From RGIG8700 sp045648505 (GTDB lineage: Bacteria > Bacillota > Clostridia > RGIG6154), in contig JAZROD010000049.1 in assembly GCA_045648505.1 (NCBI GenBank), forward strand, positions 1 through 64,000: a DNA stretch of 64,000 nt, read 5' to 3'. Position numbers and translations under genes: made by a program. Below are positions 43,763 to 54,077 of the stretch, in pieces (the stretch's first letter is position 1; every line of letters starts with the position of its first letter). The notes beneath the pieces were generated by a model. The model did not search any database, had not been told where the DNA came from, and saw nothing but the letters and a program-made list of their open reading frames with translations.

Positions 43763-46498
43763 TTACTTAAAAAGTACAATTTCCATTACTTTTAAGTTTC
43801 TTGTGTTAAGCATAATTTTTGAACCATCTGTAGTACCGGGTGCAGATTCAATCAATTCATCAAGAGAACCTTCTCTATATTTTACACTTCCTCTACCATA
43901 CTCTTCGCAAACAATAATCTTTGTAGGTAATGAATGATAAGGAATATAATCGGTATAATCGTTAGTATAACTTATTGTTAAACCAAGATCACTTCTGTTT
44001 AGCAAATTACCATATACGGTTGTTAAGGTGTGACCAACTGGTTTAAAACTACCTGTTGCAGTACAATTGATATGAGCAAACTGACTGCTAATTTGAGTTA
44101 TCGGTGTTTCTCTCACACCGTCCCCATCCATATCCGACAAGTATGCCACATCTAAATTCTGTGGCAGAGAGTTTCCATGCCTGAACACTATTTTTAATGT
44201 TGTCACGCTTCCGTCTACATCCTGCAGTACTTGTAAAATGTCGCCTTCTTTTACTTCATTAAACAATTCTTCATCTTTAGCATACAAAACTGTCTCTCCG
44301 TATTTATATAATCCGGTAACTTGAATCTTTGATTCGTCATCCTTCAAAACTGTACGTATATCATTAACATATACAAAATAAGTTTGTGTGTTAAAATTCA
44401 AATTCAAAGGAGCTTTAATTACAACAGCCATTGCTGCATTGGATAAATCTGCATCGTAAATTTCAGTGTTGTCAAACGACATTGAGGTTCCGTTTTCTTC
44501 AGTAATTTCTTTTATTGCTCCATACAATCCAAATTCATCTTCTTCAAACGATTCGTTGAATGATGTTCCGTAACTTTCAGGTGCTCTAAATACAACACCA
44601 TTTGAATTAAGACCATACATCTGAGCAAAATTTCCGCTTGTCAAATCAGAAGAAGTATAGAACACATAACTGCTTGTATTCCACTTAGTATTTGCTCCAA
44701 ATTTTCTATTTAATGTAATATTATCTTCGTAGTGTGTAGAATATATTGTAACTAATTCATCAAGCAAACCATCTGCATTAACAGAATACTTCACCAATTT
44801 GCTTTTTTCTGAAGATGCTGTCCACTCCGCTTCAAATTGTTCTGCTGCTTTAAGAGCATCTATTCTTTTACCATTATATTTTATTTTTTCTTTTGCCTGC
44901 AATATGTTCATAGAACCATCACTGCCAAAAATTTTAAATAAAACAGTATCATCTAGCGAAGAACGATCTTTACTATATGCTAAAAATAAGCCATACTGCA
45001 ACTGGTCATATCCGTTTATATCAACAGCCACAATATTACCGTACATATCAAAATAGAACATGCCCAGTAATCCTAATGCAAGTTTAGGAGTAAAACGATA
45101 TCCACGTTCACTGTAAGTATCATACTCAGGAATCTTCACATAATCTTTTTCTCCGATAGTATACTCTTCATCTTCAGCAATTGATTTTATACTGCCGGCA
45201 ATTTGCCTTGAAGTAATTTCCAAAAGAGCATATGAATCTGATACATTTTTATTTGTTACAAAGGCATTTACTACATCGTTTTTCTTTATATCTTCAAAAG
45301 ATTTTTTTTCACCGTTCTTAATTATCTCAACATTGTCAATACCGCTTAAATCAAGTGGTAATTTACCTCTCTTATCATAAATCATCTGATTTACTGAGTC
45401 AACCGAAGCAACAAAGTATGTGTCATTTGAAGAAATATTTATAAAATCAATAACATTATCATCATCATTATCAATGAAAGTATACTCACCATTCACATCT
45501 AATAATTTATCTGGTTCAAACGGCGACACAGGACAATAATTAATGGTTATATCCGCCGAACCCTTTATGTCAAGCGTTCTTACCCTATCATTATCATCAT
45601 AATATTTGATTTCATTTATGTTAAACTCAGCAATATCTTTTGATTTCAGTGTTAAGATATATGTATTATAATTATACATGTGGAGCAAAGTTTTTTTATC
45701 AGATTGTTCATCAACCTTAAAATAAAACTCTACACTATATCCAGGACTTACTGAATTAAAATCTTCTTCAAAATAATATGTTTCATTATTAATAAAAGCA
45801 GTATCTTTTGAAACAGACTTGCCATCAATTGAATAATATCCCATACTCTTTAATATACCTCTATCACGGTATATATTGAAAGTATTAATAAACAAATCAT
45901 CAGACTCTATAAATGATATACTGTTACTGGTCAACCCATCAATTGCTTGGTACTCCGAATGAAGCATATTGTAAATTAGTTTAACGAAATCACTTTTAGT
46001 AATCTCGCCATACGGTGTAGTTATCCCCTTAAACAACTTAAGTTCACTTACAATTACCGGATAACCCTTATATGATGCCTGTATCTGATACCCGAGAAGA
46101 TTTACCGCCAATCTTTGTAAATCTCCAGAAGCAATAGGGTCATCTGGCAAAAATTGACCATTACCAACACCGGAAACAAATTTATAAAAATGCGCTTTTT
46201 TAATTCCATTGTAGTACGGATGTGTAGTCGGTACATCTATAAATGGTGAATATTCATCTGAATCATCACTAGCTTTAATCATCAAAGAAAGAATACTTAC
46301 CGCTTCACCACGAGTAATGAGTTCATTTCCTTCTTTATACTCATCAGGAATAAAGCCAAGTTCTTTAAGTAAAACTAATTTTTCAGAATCAGTATATGTT
46401 AAATTATTTATTACATCATCATTTTCAGCATATACAACAAATGAAATCTGAGATACCAACATTACTAGTGTTATAAACAAACACATTATTCTTTTCAT
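43763..46498 (-). CDS. SLH-domain surface protein, function unknown
   Basis: A 911-residue secreted protein. The signal peptide is residues 1-24 (MKRIMCLFITLVMLVSQ..., cut after VYA). Residues about 45-185 hold three SLH-type repeats (ITRGEAVSILSLMI, FVSGVGNGQFLPDDPI, ITKSDFVKLIYNML), which bind pyruvylated secondary cell-wall polymer. The remaining 700 residues are mostly beta-strand with acidic loops and match no enzyme family I know. The frame extends 13 codons upstream, but AAGGAGG is spaced 9 bases from the ATG ending at 46498, and that start gives a clean signal peptide. It may be an S-layer structural protein or a scaffold for the neighbouring carbohydrate proteins. Confidence 0.88.
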   Translation of the reverse strand: MKRIMCLFITLVMLVSQISFVVYAENDDVINNLTYTDSEKLVLLKELGFIPDEYKEGNELITRGEAVSILSLMIKASDDSDEYSPFIDVPTTHPYYNGIKKAHFYKFVSGVGNGQFLPDDPIASGDLQRLAVNLLGYQIQASYKGYPVIVSELKLFKGITTPYGEITKSDFVKLIYNMLHSEYQAIDGLTSNSISFIESDDLFINTFNIYRDRGILKSMGYYSIDGKSVSKDTAFINNETYYFEEDFNSVSPGYSVEFYFKVDEQSDKKTLLHMYNYNTYILTLKSKDIAEFNINEIKYYDDNDRVRTLDIKGSADITINYCPVSPFEPDKLLDVNGEYTFIDNDDDNVIDFINISSNDTYFVASVDSVNQMIYDKRGKLPLDLSGIDNVEIIKNGEKKSFEDIKKNDVVNAFVTNKNVSDSYALLEITSRQIAGSIKSIAEDEEYTIGEKDYVKIPEYDTYSERGYRFTPKLALGLLGMFYFDMYGNIVAVDINGYDQLQYGLFLAYSKDRSSLDDTVLFKIFGSDGSMNILQAKEKIKYNGKRIDALKAAEQFEAEWTASSEKSKLVKYSVNADGLLDELVTIYSTHYEDNITLNRKFGANTKWNTSSYVFYTSSDLTSGNFAQMYGLNSNGVVFRAPESYGTSFNESFEEDEFGLYGAIKEITEENGTSMSFDNTEIYDADLSNAAMAVVIKAPLNLNFNTQTYFVYVNDIRTVLKDDESKIQVTGLYKYGETVLYAKDEELFNEVKEGDILQVLQDVDGSVTTLKIVFRHGNSLPQNLDVAYLSDMDGDGVRETPITQISSQFAHINCTATGSFKPVGHTLTTVYGNLLNRSDLGLTISYTNDYTDYIPYHSLPTKIIVCEEYGRGSVKYREGSLDELIESAPGTTDGSKIMLNTRNLKVMEIVLFK

Positions 46499-46520
46499 CA
46501 ATGCAAACCTCCTTCTTTCT

Positions 46521-49500
46521 TTATTTGCTTGCTTCAACTAACTGAATCATTTCATATATAACTTTTGCTACCATTGCTCTTGTTACTGGTTCCTTTGGAG
46601 CAAAGTTCTTTCCATCTCCAACCATAATTCCACTATTAAAAATTACTTCGATACTTTCTTTTGCATAGTCGGCAGCACTGTCAACATCTTCTAATGCTTT
46701 ATTAGATTTTTCAGATTCTTTTTCTAAAGCTTTTAATTTCATTATTCTAACAAGAATAACTGCCATATCTTCACGAGTCAAGTTATTACCAATGCCAAAT
46801 CTACCTTCACCGATTCCTGATATAATATCATTATTTTCTAAAGCCATAACATAATCGTAGTACCAATCATCAGTAGATACATCAATAAAACAACTTTGTT
46901 CATCTATTCTTTCAAAATCAAATGCTTCGCTCACGATTTTAGCAAATTCTTCTCTGGTTATAAGATTGTTTGGTCTGTATGTATTATCAGGGTATCCTGA
47001 TATAATATTTCTTGCCACGAGAGCTTTAATTGCTACCCTTGCCCAATCAACATCGTTTACATCAGATAAAGAAACTGTATTAACATCCGGTACTTGAGGT
47101 GTCTCTACAACAGGAGGAACAACGTAACTTACTTTGCCACCGCCACCGCCTGACGAACCGCCACCATAGCTTCCTGAAATTCCACTTGAACCCAAGTTGT
47201 TATTTGATGGTGTATCGTGATTGATTTTGGCAGTAGAAACAAATTCATCAAATTTAGTTTCTGAAATATCAATTGACGTAAATGTTGTTCTTTCCATCTT
47301 TTTGTGAACATATATCAATTCATCTTCATTATTATCTAATACACTATAATCTCCAGACAAGTCATATTCAGCTAACGAGCTTTGGTTAAGTTTTTGTAAT
47401 ACTTCACTCATCTCAAGATATCCTGCATTATTCAAATATGTTAATGCGATTAAATTGTTATAATATTCTGCAAATGCTTTTGAAGAATAGAACTTATTGT
47501 TTTCCGATATTTTTGTACAAACATCGTTTGCTACAGTTTTTTCTTCACTCTCGTCTAATTCGGAATAAATCAATGAATTAACTTCTAATTTATTTCTGTT
47601 ATTTTCATCACTAATAAAGTTATATATCTGTGTTGAATCTGTTTTATTATTAAGTTCTGTAAGTAAGTTTGCACTATCAATTAAATTATTAAACTCAATT
47701 TTGACAGCATCAGGAGAGTTAAATTCCTTTTTCATACCATCTAATATTTCTGTTTGATATTCTGGGTCAAGTGCAGCATATTCACTTGTTGGTGATAAAT
47801 CTATTTGAAACAACGAACTATTATCACTTAAAACACTATAAACATCATCAGTAGTTTTTAAAGATGCCAATATATTATTAACTGTTACAGGTCCTACATA
47901 AACAAATTGTACAGTTTTTGTTTCACGACCACCAAATGTACCATATACAGAAGAAACAACACTAAACGGTATCTCCTCTGCAGTTGATTTCATTTTATAC
48001 GTAAATCCGTCATTACCATTTACGCTTTCAACTACATCAACATATTCAATGTCTGCAAAAGTTGAACCATTAGGTGCAACAACCATTACTGCCAACTCAG
48101 GAATATATGTGCTATCAAGACTTACTGTAATATCAACTAATCTATTATCATGGTCAGGAACACAATTTATTCTTAAACCATTACCATTTATTTCTTCATC
48201 GCCAAAAATTTTATTCGATGTATACGAAACACCTGTAATTGTATAAACATCGGATATTAAAACAGGTTCAGAAAAACTATCTAAAACGAATGCCTTAATA
48301 CTAATATTTTCTATATTTTCAACAGCTGTAAGGTCTAAAGAAATTGGTGCAATGTACACATCTCCTGCATCAATATCAATATTCTCCTTCACCTCATAAG
48401 CTATCATATTTTTACCTTCATAGGCTGCAACAACAAGATTAACATCTTCAAGATTTGCAATGCTATCATTAGTTACTTTTACTTTTACACCAATAGCTTC
48501 AGAAACATCTGTTATTAAAGTAGAATCATCTGTTGAAGATACAATTTCTGCTTTGACATTAGTATTTTCATAATTCACTTCCAAGTTATATAATGTTATT
48601 TCATTGCTGCCACTTACAGAAATACCTAATGTGTGTGTACCATTGGACAGATTTGATATCACGAGTTTATCATTTTCCTGCTCTTCAAGAACAAGTTTGT
48701 CATTCAAATAAACATCATACTTAACAGTTTCTCCAATAGTACCAATATTAATTTCATATGGAAGTTCTGTAATAGTTATTTGTGTCGGTATTTTTGCATA
48801 TACTACTGCTTCAGGTGATTTTACAATGCCTACACCATCTGCTCTGGCTGCCAAGTAAAGATACTCGCCAGATTTAACAACATCAAATATAGTTGATACT
48901 GATGTAGCCTTATAATATATTGGAATGATTTCTTTTGGATTTGTTACATCAAACACATGCATCATTCCATCCTGATGACCTGCATATAAAATATTTCCAT
49001 CAAGATAAATACCAAGTATTTTTGAGTTGCTATCTGCGGTCCAATCTGCATAATAATTAACATCATCATCACTTAATTCTGCTAAAGATGTCTTATTTCT
49101 TATATCTATTGAAACTAAAAGCATGTTAGTAAAATCACTGATAAATATTCCGTTATCATTAACAAATATGTCAGTAAGATTTCCTGCATCAGGTAATGCC
49201 AAAGTTGTAATCAAATCAGGAGCTTCTGGGTCAACTATATCATATATAGATACAGCCTTACTTGCAGTAACAAATAGTTTACCATCTTTTATGAATGAAC
49301 CTCTTAAATTTGTTCCTTCGATTGAAGCTTTTTCCTCTAAAGAGTCATCAGATATATCATAAACTTTCAAAGCCGAACCTGTAATTGCATATAGATAATT
49401 CTCAACAAAAGATAAACCAGTAGGTGAAGCACTAACAGCAGCTACCTTTTGTGGAGATGTTGGATCCTCTAATGAATATTTAATCAATTTATTTGCAATC

Positions 49501-49817
49501 CTCGCATACAAATAACCATTATAAACACTAATAGGTTTATTGACACCTGAAGTTACTGTTGTTCCTCTTAAATCAGTGTTTGAAATCTGATATTCAGAAA
49601 TATTGTTTAAATCAGCAATTGAAAAGACTCTTATGCCACCTTCACGCGCTGATATATAACAATAATCACCTTCAACGGCAAGTCCATATGCCTGCGGCAA
49701 ACCACAATCAGTAGCAGTAAATTCTCCAACATATTTTGCAGAAAAATCAACCGCATACACACTTGATACAGATAATATCATACACACTGTTAGAACTATT
49801 GATATTATTCTTTTCAT
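46521..49817 (-). CDS. LVIVD beta-propeller surface protein with three C-terminal SLH domains
   Basis: A 1098-residue secreted protein. The signal peptide ends at SSVYA (about residue 22). Residues 25-335 are LVIVD-type propeller repeats (YCYISAREGGIRVFSIADL, LYARIANKLIKYSL, LFVTASKAVSIYDIVDP). Ig-like domains follow to about 640, then a helical region to about 865, a glycine/serine linker near 885-905 (SGGGGGK), and three SLH repeats (about 922-1095: DVDWARVAIKAL, GYPDNTYRPNNLITREEF, DDWYYDYV, SGIGEGRFGIGNNLTRED). The propeller and Ig parts probably bind polysaccharide or other surface proteins. It has no enzyme domain I can see. Confidence 0.92.
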   Translation of the reverse strand: MKRIISIVLTVCMILSVSSVYAVDFSAKYVGEFTATDCGLPQAYGLAVEGDYCYISAREGGIRVFSIADLNNISEYQISNTDLRGTTVTSGVNKPISVYNGYLYARIANKLIKYSLEDPTSPQKVAAVSASPTGLSFVENYLYAITGSALKVYDISDDSLEEKASIEGTNLRGSFIKDGKLFVTASKAVSIYDIVDPEAPDLITTLALPDAGNLTDIFVNDNGIFISDFTNMLLVSIDIRNKTSLAELSDDDVNYYADWTADSNSKILGIYLDGNILYAGHQDGMMHVFDVTNPKEIIPIYYKATSVSTIFDVVKSGEYLYLAARADGVGIVKSPEAVVYAKIPTQITITELPYEINIGTIGETVKYDVYLNDKLVLEEQENDKLVISNLSNGTHTLGISVSGSNEITLYNLEVNYENTNVKAEIVSSTDDSTLITDVSEAIGVKVKVTNDSIANLEDVNLVVAAYEGKNMIAYEVKENIDIDAGDVYIAPISLDLTAVENIENISIKAFVLDSFSEPVLISDVYTITGVSYTSNKIFGDEEINGNGLRINCVPDHDNRLVDITVSLDSTYIPELAVMVVAPNGSTFADIEYVDVVESVNGNDGFTYKMKSTAEEIPFSVVSSVYGTFGGRETKTVQFVYVGPVTVNNILASLKTTDDVYSVLSDNSSLFQIDLSPTSEYAALDPEYQTEILDGMKKEFNSPDAVKIEFNNLIDSANLLTELNNKTDSTQIYNFISDENNRNKLEVNSLIYSELDESEEKTVANDVCTKISENNKFYSSKAFAEYYNNLIALTYLNNAGYLEMSEVLQKLNQSSLAEYDLSGDYSVLDNNEDELIYVHKKMERTTFTSIDISETKFDEFVSTAKINHDTPSNNNLGSSGISGSYGGGSSGGGGGKVSYVVPPVVETPQVPDVNTVSLSDVNDVDWARVAIKALVARNIISGYPDNTYRPNNLITREEFAKIVSEAFDFERIDEQSCFIDVSTDDWYYDYVMALENNDIISGIGEGRFGIGNNLTREDMAVILVRIMKLKALEKESEKSNKALEDVDSAADYAKESIEVIFNSGIMVGDGKNFAPKEPVTRAMVAKVIYEMIQLVEASK

Positions 49818-49843
49818 AAAGTATATCCTCCATAATAATACAT

Positions 49844-52800
49844 TTAGTTACTCTCTGCTGTTATATTTCCATTTTCGTCCAATATAACCGTTCCGCTCGT
49901 ATCATATCTTTTGTATGGAACAGATACATTCGAAAATTCGTTATTCATTATAACAACACCTTCACTAGGGCACATTGCATGTGTTTTCATATATTCGCTA
50001 TCTAATGCCATTTCGTTCGGTTTGGGACCACCAAGAGTTATGCCCTGTTCCATAGTAGACATTTTATTATCTTGTATGATTACTCCAAACATTGCCTTCC
50101 AATCACGCACTCTCTCCGGATCAGTTTTCTTATACGGGAAGAAAGATAAATGTATACCATCATATCCTGTGTAGTCATTCGATACATTTCCGCCAAAAGA
50201 TTCTGCTAATTTTTTCATTTCTAATTTAGCATCATATTTTTCCTGTGTGGTTTTTCCGTCTGCTTCCAAAGAGTTGTTTTTTATATCCACACAATAAAAA
50301 ACTTTTCCGAATAACTCATCTGTAAATTGGTCAGAAAGATGAAGTTTTAATTCAATAGGTGATGTTTGTTGTTTCCACGAAGTACCTTTTAATACATTAT
50401 CTTCGATTCTGAAATAGAACTGTGGTTGAATTCTATCATCAAAATTCACTCCCTGACCACCGGAAATTTTACGAATTGAATGCAATACTATTCCTGCAGT
50501 ATCATCAAGTTTGTTGCCAATTACTGCAGCATCAATAACACCACAATAGAAAAGAATACTCCAGCCACCATTTATTAATGTATTATTATATATTGAGGAA
50601 TTATCGGATGGTAAGTATATAACAACCTGACTATCGTGTGACGGAACAATATCCCAAGGTTTTTCAATTTGAATAACTCTCGTTAATCTATCACCTGAAA
50701 TAATTTTTCTGGTTTGTCCAACCCCTGTACCACCAACAATTGCAACATAAAAGTCACCATATGTTTTATAGTTGAAATCCCAAGCCTTCATTGCAGAACC
50801 ACATCTGTGTACTCCCCACTCATCTTTTGCAGGATTTAACTTAAATGCTGTATGCGTAGCATATTCTATATCACCGTAAATCATATTTCCAGCCTGATAA
50901 CTTTCAGTCGCTATCATTTCTCCGTCCGAGCAAAGTGCAGCTGTATTCTCTATTTTGTTATGGGCCACATATGCATTACCTCTTAGATAAAATCCACGTC
51001 TACCTATTGTAACATCTGTACCTATTTGCCAAGGTGCTCTTACAATTGAATTGTTCTCAAATACTGTGTTTATAGCATGAAAATATGTGTTTCCAGCCAA
51101 AGTATTTACATCATTATTTCTATACATAACATAACGGTTGCAGTAACCAGTAGGAGTTGTACGTTCACCTTGGAACTTACAACCTTCTATTAAAACATGA
51201 CCTGCACCCATGAAATACATATTACTATTCCAGATTTGTTCTGAAAGGTTCATTACTCCTTCCATTTCATCCCAGTTGAATGGTCTTCCTTGTCCGTGTA
51301 CATTTTTCAAGAATAAATATTTTGCAGTTTGACCGGTGGTTTTTGTATGCCAACTATTACCCAACCACATTAATCCGGCAGCGTGATACTCATTTCCTAC
51401 ACTTCTGTCATAATCAATAAAAATATTCACTAATCCTTGTCTGCCGTCTTTTCCGCGTCTTTCATAATCGCTTTGGAAAGGATATATGCCGTTCAGTTCT
51501 TTTAGAGTTTTATTTTCAACATCCGGGCGATATAATAATTTTGTTTTTTCCATACCTGCTCCGGCAATTACGGTATATCCCGGTATCTGCATTCCTGCTG
51601 TATAGAAAGTTCCTTCAGGGAAATATACAACACCGCCTTTTTCAGCTACTGCATCAAAAGCTTTATTTATAGCTTCATCGTCATATTCGCTATCATTTGC
51701 AATTGCTCCAAAATCGCATACATTTACAATATTGTTCCAATTAAATTCTCTTGTCCAGTAAACACCAAGATTATATGGGTCATCAGACTTTTCTACAACA
51801 TTCAACGGAATGCTTTCTTCTACTCTGCACCAATTCTTTTCATCATTTGAAACTTCAACATAGTACGAGCCAATCGGAACACTGTTGTCTACAGTAAATT
51901 GAATTGCTAATGGTTCTGCTTTCTTAACAATTGCACTATAGGTTCCATTTGCACCAACAAGTCTGACTGCACTCTGTGTATCTGCACCAAATTCTGCAGA
52001 ATCAAAATTTCTTCCGCCTACATATACTATATTACCTTCTGCAATACCATCTGATGACAACCAGATAGCTCTTGCTTTATTTACAAGTGCCGGTTTTGAC
52101 CAACCATAACTATTTTTCACCCATACATAATATGCTCCGTTTTTCGCTTCATTTGGAAGCATAACTGTAACATAGTCACCATTTGGGTCAATAAATTTAG
52201 GCTCAAGTTTTATAGCATCTTCGCCAGGAATTTTAGTTTCTGTGGTGTCAGGCTCATACACAACCGCCACTTCTACAGAATCTGAATACATTCCTATTCC
52301 GCTGATATTAAATAATTCTCCAGGTTCAACACTATCACTTACCATATAAATAATAGGTGCTTGTTTGAATTCATAACGATTTATTTTATTTTTTTCACAC
52401 CAATTAAGCACCTTGCAAATTATGTCAGCCATTAATCCCCTATTAATATTATTTTCAAAGAATTCATGCCCTGATTTATCATAATTTATAAATTTGTTTT
52501 CTACAAAAAAGGTGAATGCTTTCTTTAATTCATCATCCAAGTCCGTTAAACGGTCATCTATTTTTGTGTTTTTAGATTGAAGTTCAACATCGGAAAGATA
52601 ATCAAGAGTTCTATATGAATATAAAATTACATCTTTATATGTAATATTTTTTTCAAAGTCATTTATTGAATCATCTATAATTTTTGCATCTTTTGCTATT
52701 TGCACATAAGAACTATACCAATTAGGCTCATTTACGCCATCAAAATCATCTGATTTCACAGGATTCATTCCAGCAAATCTCATAAGCACTGATATAAACT

Positions 52801-54001
52801 CTGCATAAGTAGCATTTCTTTGTGGGTAATACTCTTCATTAATACCTCTGCCAACTATAAGCTCAGATGCAAGTTTTTCTATCGATTCTTTGTATTTACC
52901 ATTAATATCGGTAAATGTAATAGAAGCCGTTTCGCTCCAATATGCTTTTGTTTCATTTATATACTGGCTATACGATTTAACAATTTTACCGTCAGGAATA
53001 TTTCCATAAGAATTAAGCCATATACCCGCAGTACCATATACACTTGCTATATAATTTTCTTCAAAAAACGTTCTGGTACCAACAATATTTGATAAAGTTC
53101 TACACAATTTAATTTGTGACACATCAGATATATCGCAAATATATGTAGTTCCTGAACACATAGCATAAAGATATCCGTCTTTTATTTTCAAATCAGATAC
53201 GCTATGTTTTTCTGCACCAAAATCAAAAACATAAGTCTGTGCATAATTCATAAGTGAATAGTCATCGTAAATACTATTCATATCTATAACCGTCACACCA
53301 TCAACATGTCCCAAAAATATATTTTTGTTGTATATTTCAATTCCACGAATCGTATCTGCAACATCACTCAAATCACGTGTTGCATACAAATATGGAATTC
53401 CATTTAATTCAAGGGAAAAAACATCTATTCCTTTAACTCCGGCTACATACAACAAGCCTTCATTCACTTCCAAAGAAAAAACATTTCCAGTATTAGCTTT
53501 GCTGAATTTTTTTAAAGGAGATGGATTATTACCTTTAAAAACCTTTAATCCTTCCGAACGGTCAGCAATATAAACATATTGACCACTAACAACAACATCT
53601 GTAGGATAATTAACAGAATATGAACAAACATATTTAGGATTTAAAGGCTCTGTTAAATCATATTTTTTTACAGCACCTTCACCTAATGATGTATATAAAT
53701 ATCCATCAGCAATATCCATAACAAAGCCTGTATCTGCGACTTTCCCTGAAAATATATCATTTGCAGGTGTCACATTTATGGGATTTTTTATGTCAGAAAT
53801 ATCATAAACAAGTATCCCTTGATTTTTGGTTGCAACATACAAATAATTCCCATATGCTGCAAGATGCACACCTGCATCTTTTATTTCGAATTCTATTTTA
53901 GAAAAAGAAGTAAAATCCAAAGTCTCTTCTGCCAAGACTCCTGAAAAGTTACCTAAAGCAATAGAGATTATCAATAATATGGACACTATCATTTTCTTCA
54001 T
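49844..54001 (-). CDS. Surface protein: LVIVD propeller, internal SLH, TIG-like and pectate-lyase-type beta-helix
   Basis: A 1385-residue secreted protein. Signal peptide (cut after SGVLA), LVIVD propeller about 30-340 (LYVATKNQGILVYDISDI), SLH-like repeats about 355-540 (NATYAEFISVLMRFAG), TIG/IPT-like region about 555-750, then a right-handed beta-helix to the end starting with NVCDFGAIANDSEYDDEAIN and GGVVYFPEGTFY, the Pectate_lyase_3 signature shared by lyases and GH28-like enzymes. SLH in the middle of the chain is rare. It probably cuts or binds uronate polysaccharide at the wall. AAGGAGGG precedes the ATG. Catalytic residues of the helix cannot be picked by eye. Confidence 0.9.
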   Translation of the reverse strand: MKKMIVSILLIISIALGNFSGVLAEETLDFTSFSKIEFEIKDAGVHLAAYGNYLYVATKNQGILVYDISDIKNPINVTPANDIFSGKVADTGFVMDIADGYLYTSLGEGAVKKYDLTEPLNPKYVCSYSVNYPTDVVVSGQYVYIADRSEGLKVFKGNNPSPLKKFSKANTGNVFSLEVNEGLLYVAGVKGIDVFSLELNGIPYLYATRDLSDVADTIRGIEIYNKNIFLGHVDGVTVIDMNSIYDDYSLMNYAQTYVFDFGAEKHSVSDLKIKDGYLYAMCSGTTYICDISDVSQIKLCRTLSNIVGTRTFFEENYIASVYGTAGIWLNSYGNIPDGKIVKSYSQYINETKAYWSETASITFTDINGKYKESIEKLASELIVGRGINEEYYPQRNATYAEFISVLMRFAGMNPVKSDDFDGVNEPNWYSSYVQIAKDAKIIDDSINDFEKNITYKDVILYSYRTLDYLSDVELQSKNTKIDDRLTDLDDELKKAFTFFVENKFINYDKSGHEFFENNINRGLMADIICKVLNWCEKNKINRYEFKQAPIIYMVSDSVEPGELFNISGIGMYSDSVEVAVVYEPDTTETKIPGEDAIKLEPKFIDPNGDYVTVMLPNEAKNGAYYVWVKNSYGWSKPALVNKARAIWLSSDGIAEGNIVYVGGRNFDSAEFGADTQSAVRLVGANGTYSAIVKKAEPLAIQFTVDNSVPIGSYYVEVSNDEKNWCRVEESIPLNVVEKSDDPYNLGVYWTREFNWNNIVNVCDFGAIANDSEYDDEAINKAFDAVAEKGGVVYFPEGTFYTAGMQIPGYTVIAGAGMEKTKLLYRPDVENKTLKELNGIYPFQSDYERRGKDGRQGLVNIFIDYDRSVGNEYHAAGLMWLGNSWHTKTTGQTAKYLFLKNVHGQGRPFNWDEMEGVMNLSEQIWNSNMYFMGAGHVLIEGCKFQGERTTPTGYCNRYVMYRNNDVNTLAGNTYFHAINTVFENNSIVRAPWQIGTDVTIGRRGFYLRGNAYVAHNKIENTAALCSDGEMIATESYQAGNMIYGDIEYATHTAFKLNPAKDEWGVHRCGSAMKAWDFNYKTYGDFYVAIVGGTGVGQTRKIISGDRLTRVIQIEKPWDIVPSHDSQVVIYLPSDNSSIYNNTLINGGWSILFYCGVIDAAVIGNKLDDTAGIVLHSIRKISGGQGVNFDDRIQPQFYFRIEDNVLKGTSWKQQTSPIELKLHLSDQFTDELFGKVFYCVDIKNNSLEADGKTTQEKYDAKLEMKKLAESFGGNVSNDYTGYDGIHLSFFPYKKTDPERVRDWKAMFGVIIQDNKMSTMEQGITLGGPKPNEMALDSEYMKTHAMCPSEGVVIMNNEFSNVSVPYKRYDTSGTVILDENGNITAESN

Positions 54002-54037
54002 ATAAGTCCCTCCTTAAAAAACCTGCAAATTTACGGA

Positions 54038-54062
54038 GGGGAACAGCTGAAATCTGTTCCCC
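54038..54062 (-). terminator. GC hairpin in the surface-protein operon
   Basis: Arms ggggaacag (54038-54046) and ctgttcccc (54054-54062) pair over 9 bp around a 7-base loop, between the 703-aa and 1385-aa genes. On the minus strand a T-run (GGTTTTTT) comes 15 bases after the stem. It may be a partial terminator that lets the 703-aa protein be made in excess of the downstream proteins. Confidence 0.5.
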
Positions 54063-54077
54063 AGCCAAATATATCTT

